In this document: positions 63,999-64,000 of the stretch, piece after piece | Position numbering within the stretch: the stretch's first letter is position 1 | Layout of the letters: every line of letters begins with the position of its first letter | DNA from: Bacteroidetes bacterium UBA6161 | Lineage (GTDB): Bacteria; Bacteroidota; Bacteroidia; NS11-12g; UBA955 | Direction: 5' to 3' | Assembly: GCA_002422315.1 (NCBI GenBank) | Contig: DIUJ01000050.1 | Span: 18,473-82,472, forward strand | DNA: 64,000 bases | Notes under the pieces: generated by a model | The model's input: the letters and a program-made list of their open reading frames with translations, nothing else | What the model was told of the DNA's origin: nothing | The model's database searches: none | Position numbers and translations under genes: made by a program

Positions 63999-64000
63999 AT

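Overview
This is a 64 kb piece of an AT-rich chromosome from a member of the phylum Bacteroidota. The evidence is the fused SecD-SecF protein, long NusB, DUF2723/TMEM260-type protein, GH3-family synthetase, TonB receptor with an N-terminal carboxypeptidase-regulatory domain, two proteins with C-terminal type IX secretion sorting domains, and many promoters of the Bacteroidota -7 type (TAnnTTTG). No rRNA or tRNA gene, CRISPR array, prophage or intact insertion sequence is visible. I cannot place the organism below phylum from this window.

Layout. 0-18 kb is mostly housekeeping: branched-chain aminotransferase (ilvE), an operon of an unknown protein + rdgB + queA, secDF, a LuxC-type acyl-CoA reductase, clpP-clpX, an UMF1-type transporter, an exonuclease and a GH3 enzyme, a YceI protein, an exported catalase-peroxidase and an SRPBCC protein. 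18.5-29 kb is a plastic accessory island read from the minus strand. It holds four tandem secreted thioredoxin-fold paralogues (two CxPC, one frameshifted, one with the CxxC motif broken), beta-barrel-like envelope proteins, two copies of a small HTH regulator (one truncated by a stop codon), a lipoprotein with two six-cysteine modules, and several interspersed repeats, one of them split by a 145 bp MITE-like insertion.

29-45 kb returns to more ordinary content: a PQQ-type sugar dehydrogenase and a second protein carrying T9SS sorting domains, a beta-CASP metallo-hydrolase, a 122 bp tandem repeat, the large DUF2723 protein, the coaE-yajC-DUF1573-nusB block, a translationally coupled MATE-barrel-dtd operon, a LysM-like amidase, and a fifth thioredoxin-fold paralogue with no active-site cysteines. 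46.2-47.2 kb is a tandem array of roughly 236-242 bp palindrome-rich units between two convergent genes. 47.2-54.6 kb looks like a metal-uptake locus: a TonB receptor divergent from a DtxR-family repressor with a DtxR-box-like operator between them, followed by a GT-C membrane glycosyltransferase, a binding-protein lipoprotein, a CarboxypepD_reg protein and a leaderless NMT1-like protein.

54.6-64 kb holds RidA, a WD40 protein, TerC, and a tetR-ABC-hlyD-tolC exporter operon whose ABC subunit keeps the Walker A motif but has lost the canonical Q-loop, signature, Walker B order and switch histidine. It ends with methylmalonyl-CoA epimerase and an orphan gene flanked by two REP-like hairpins next to a REP-associated-transposase remnant at the window edge.
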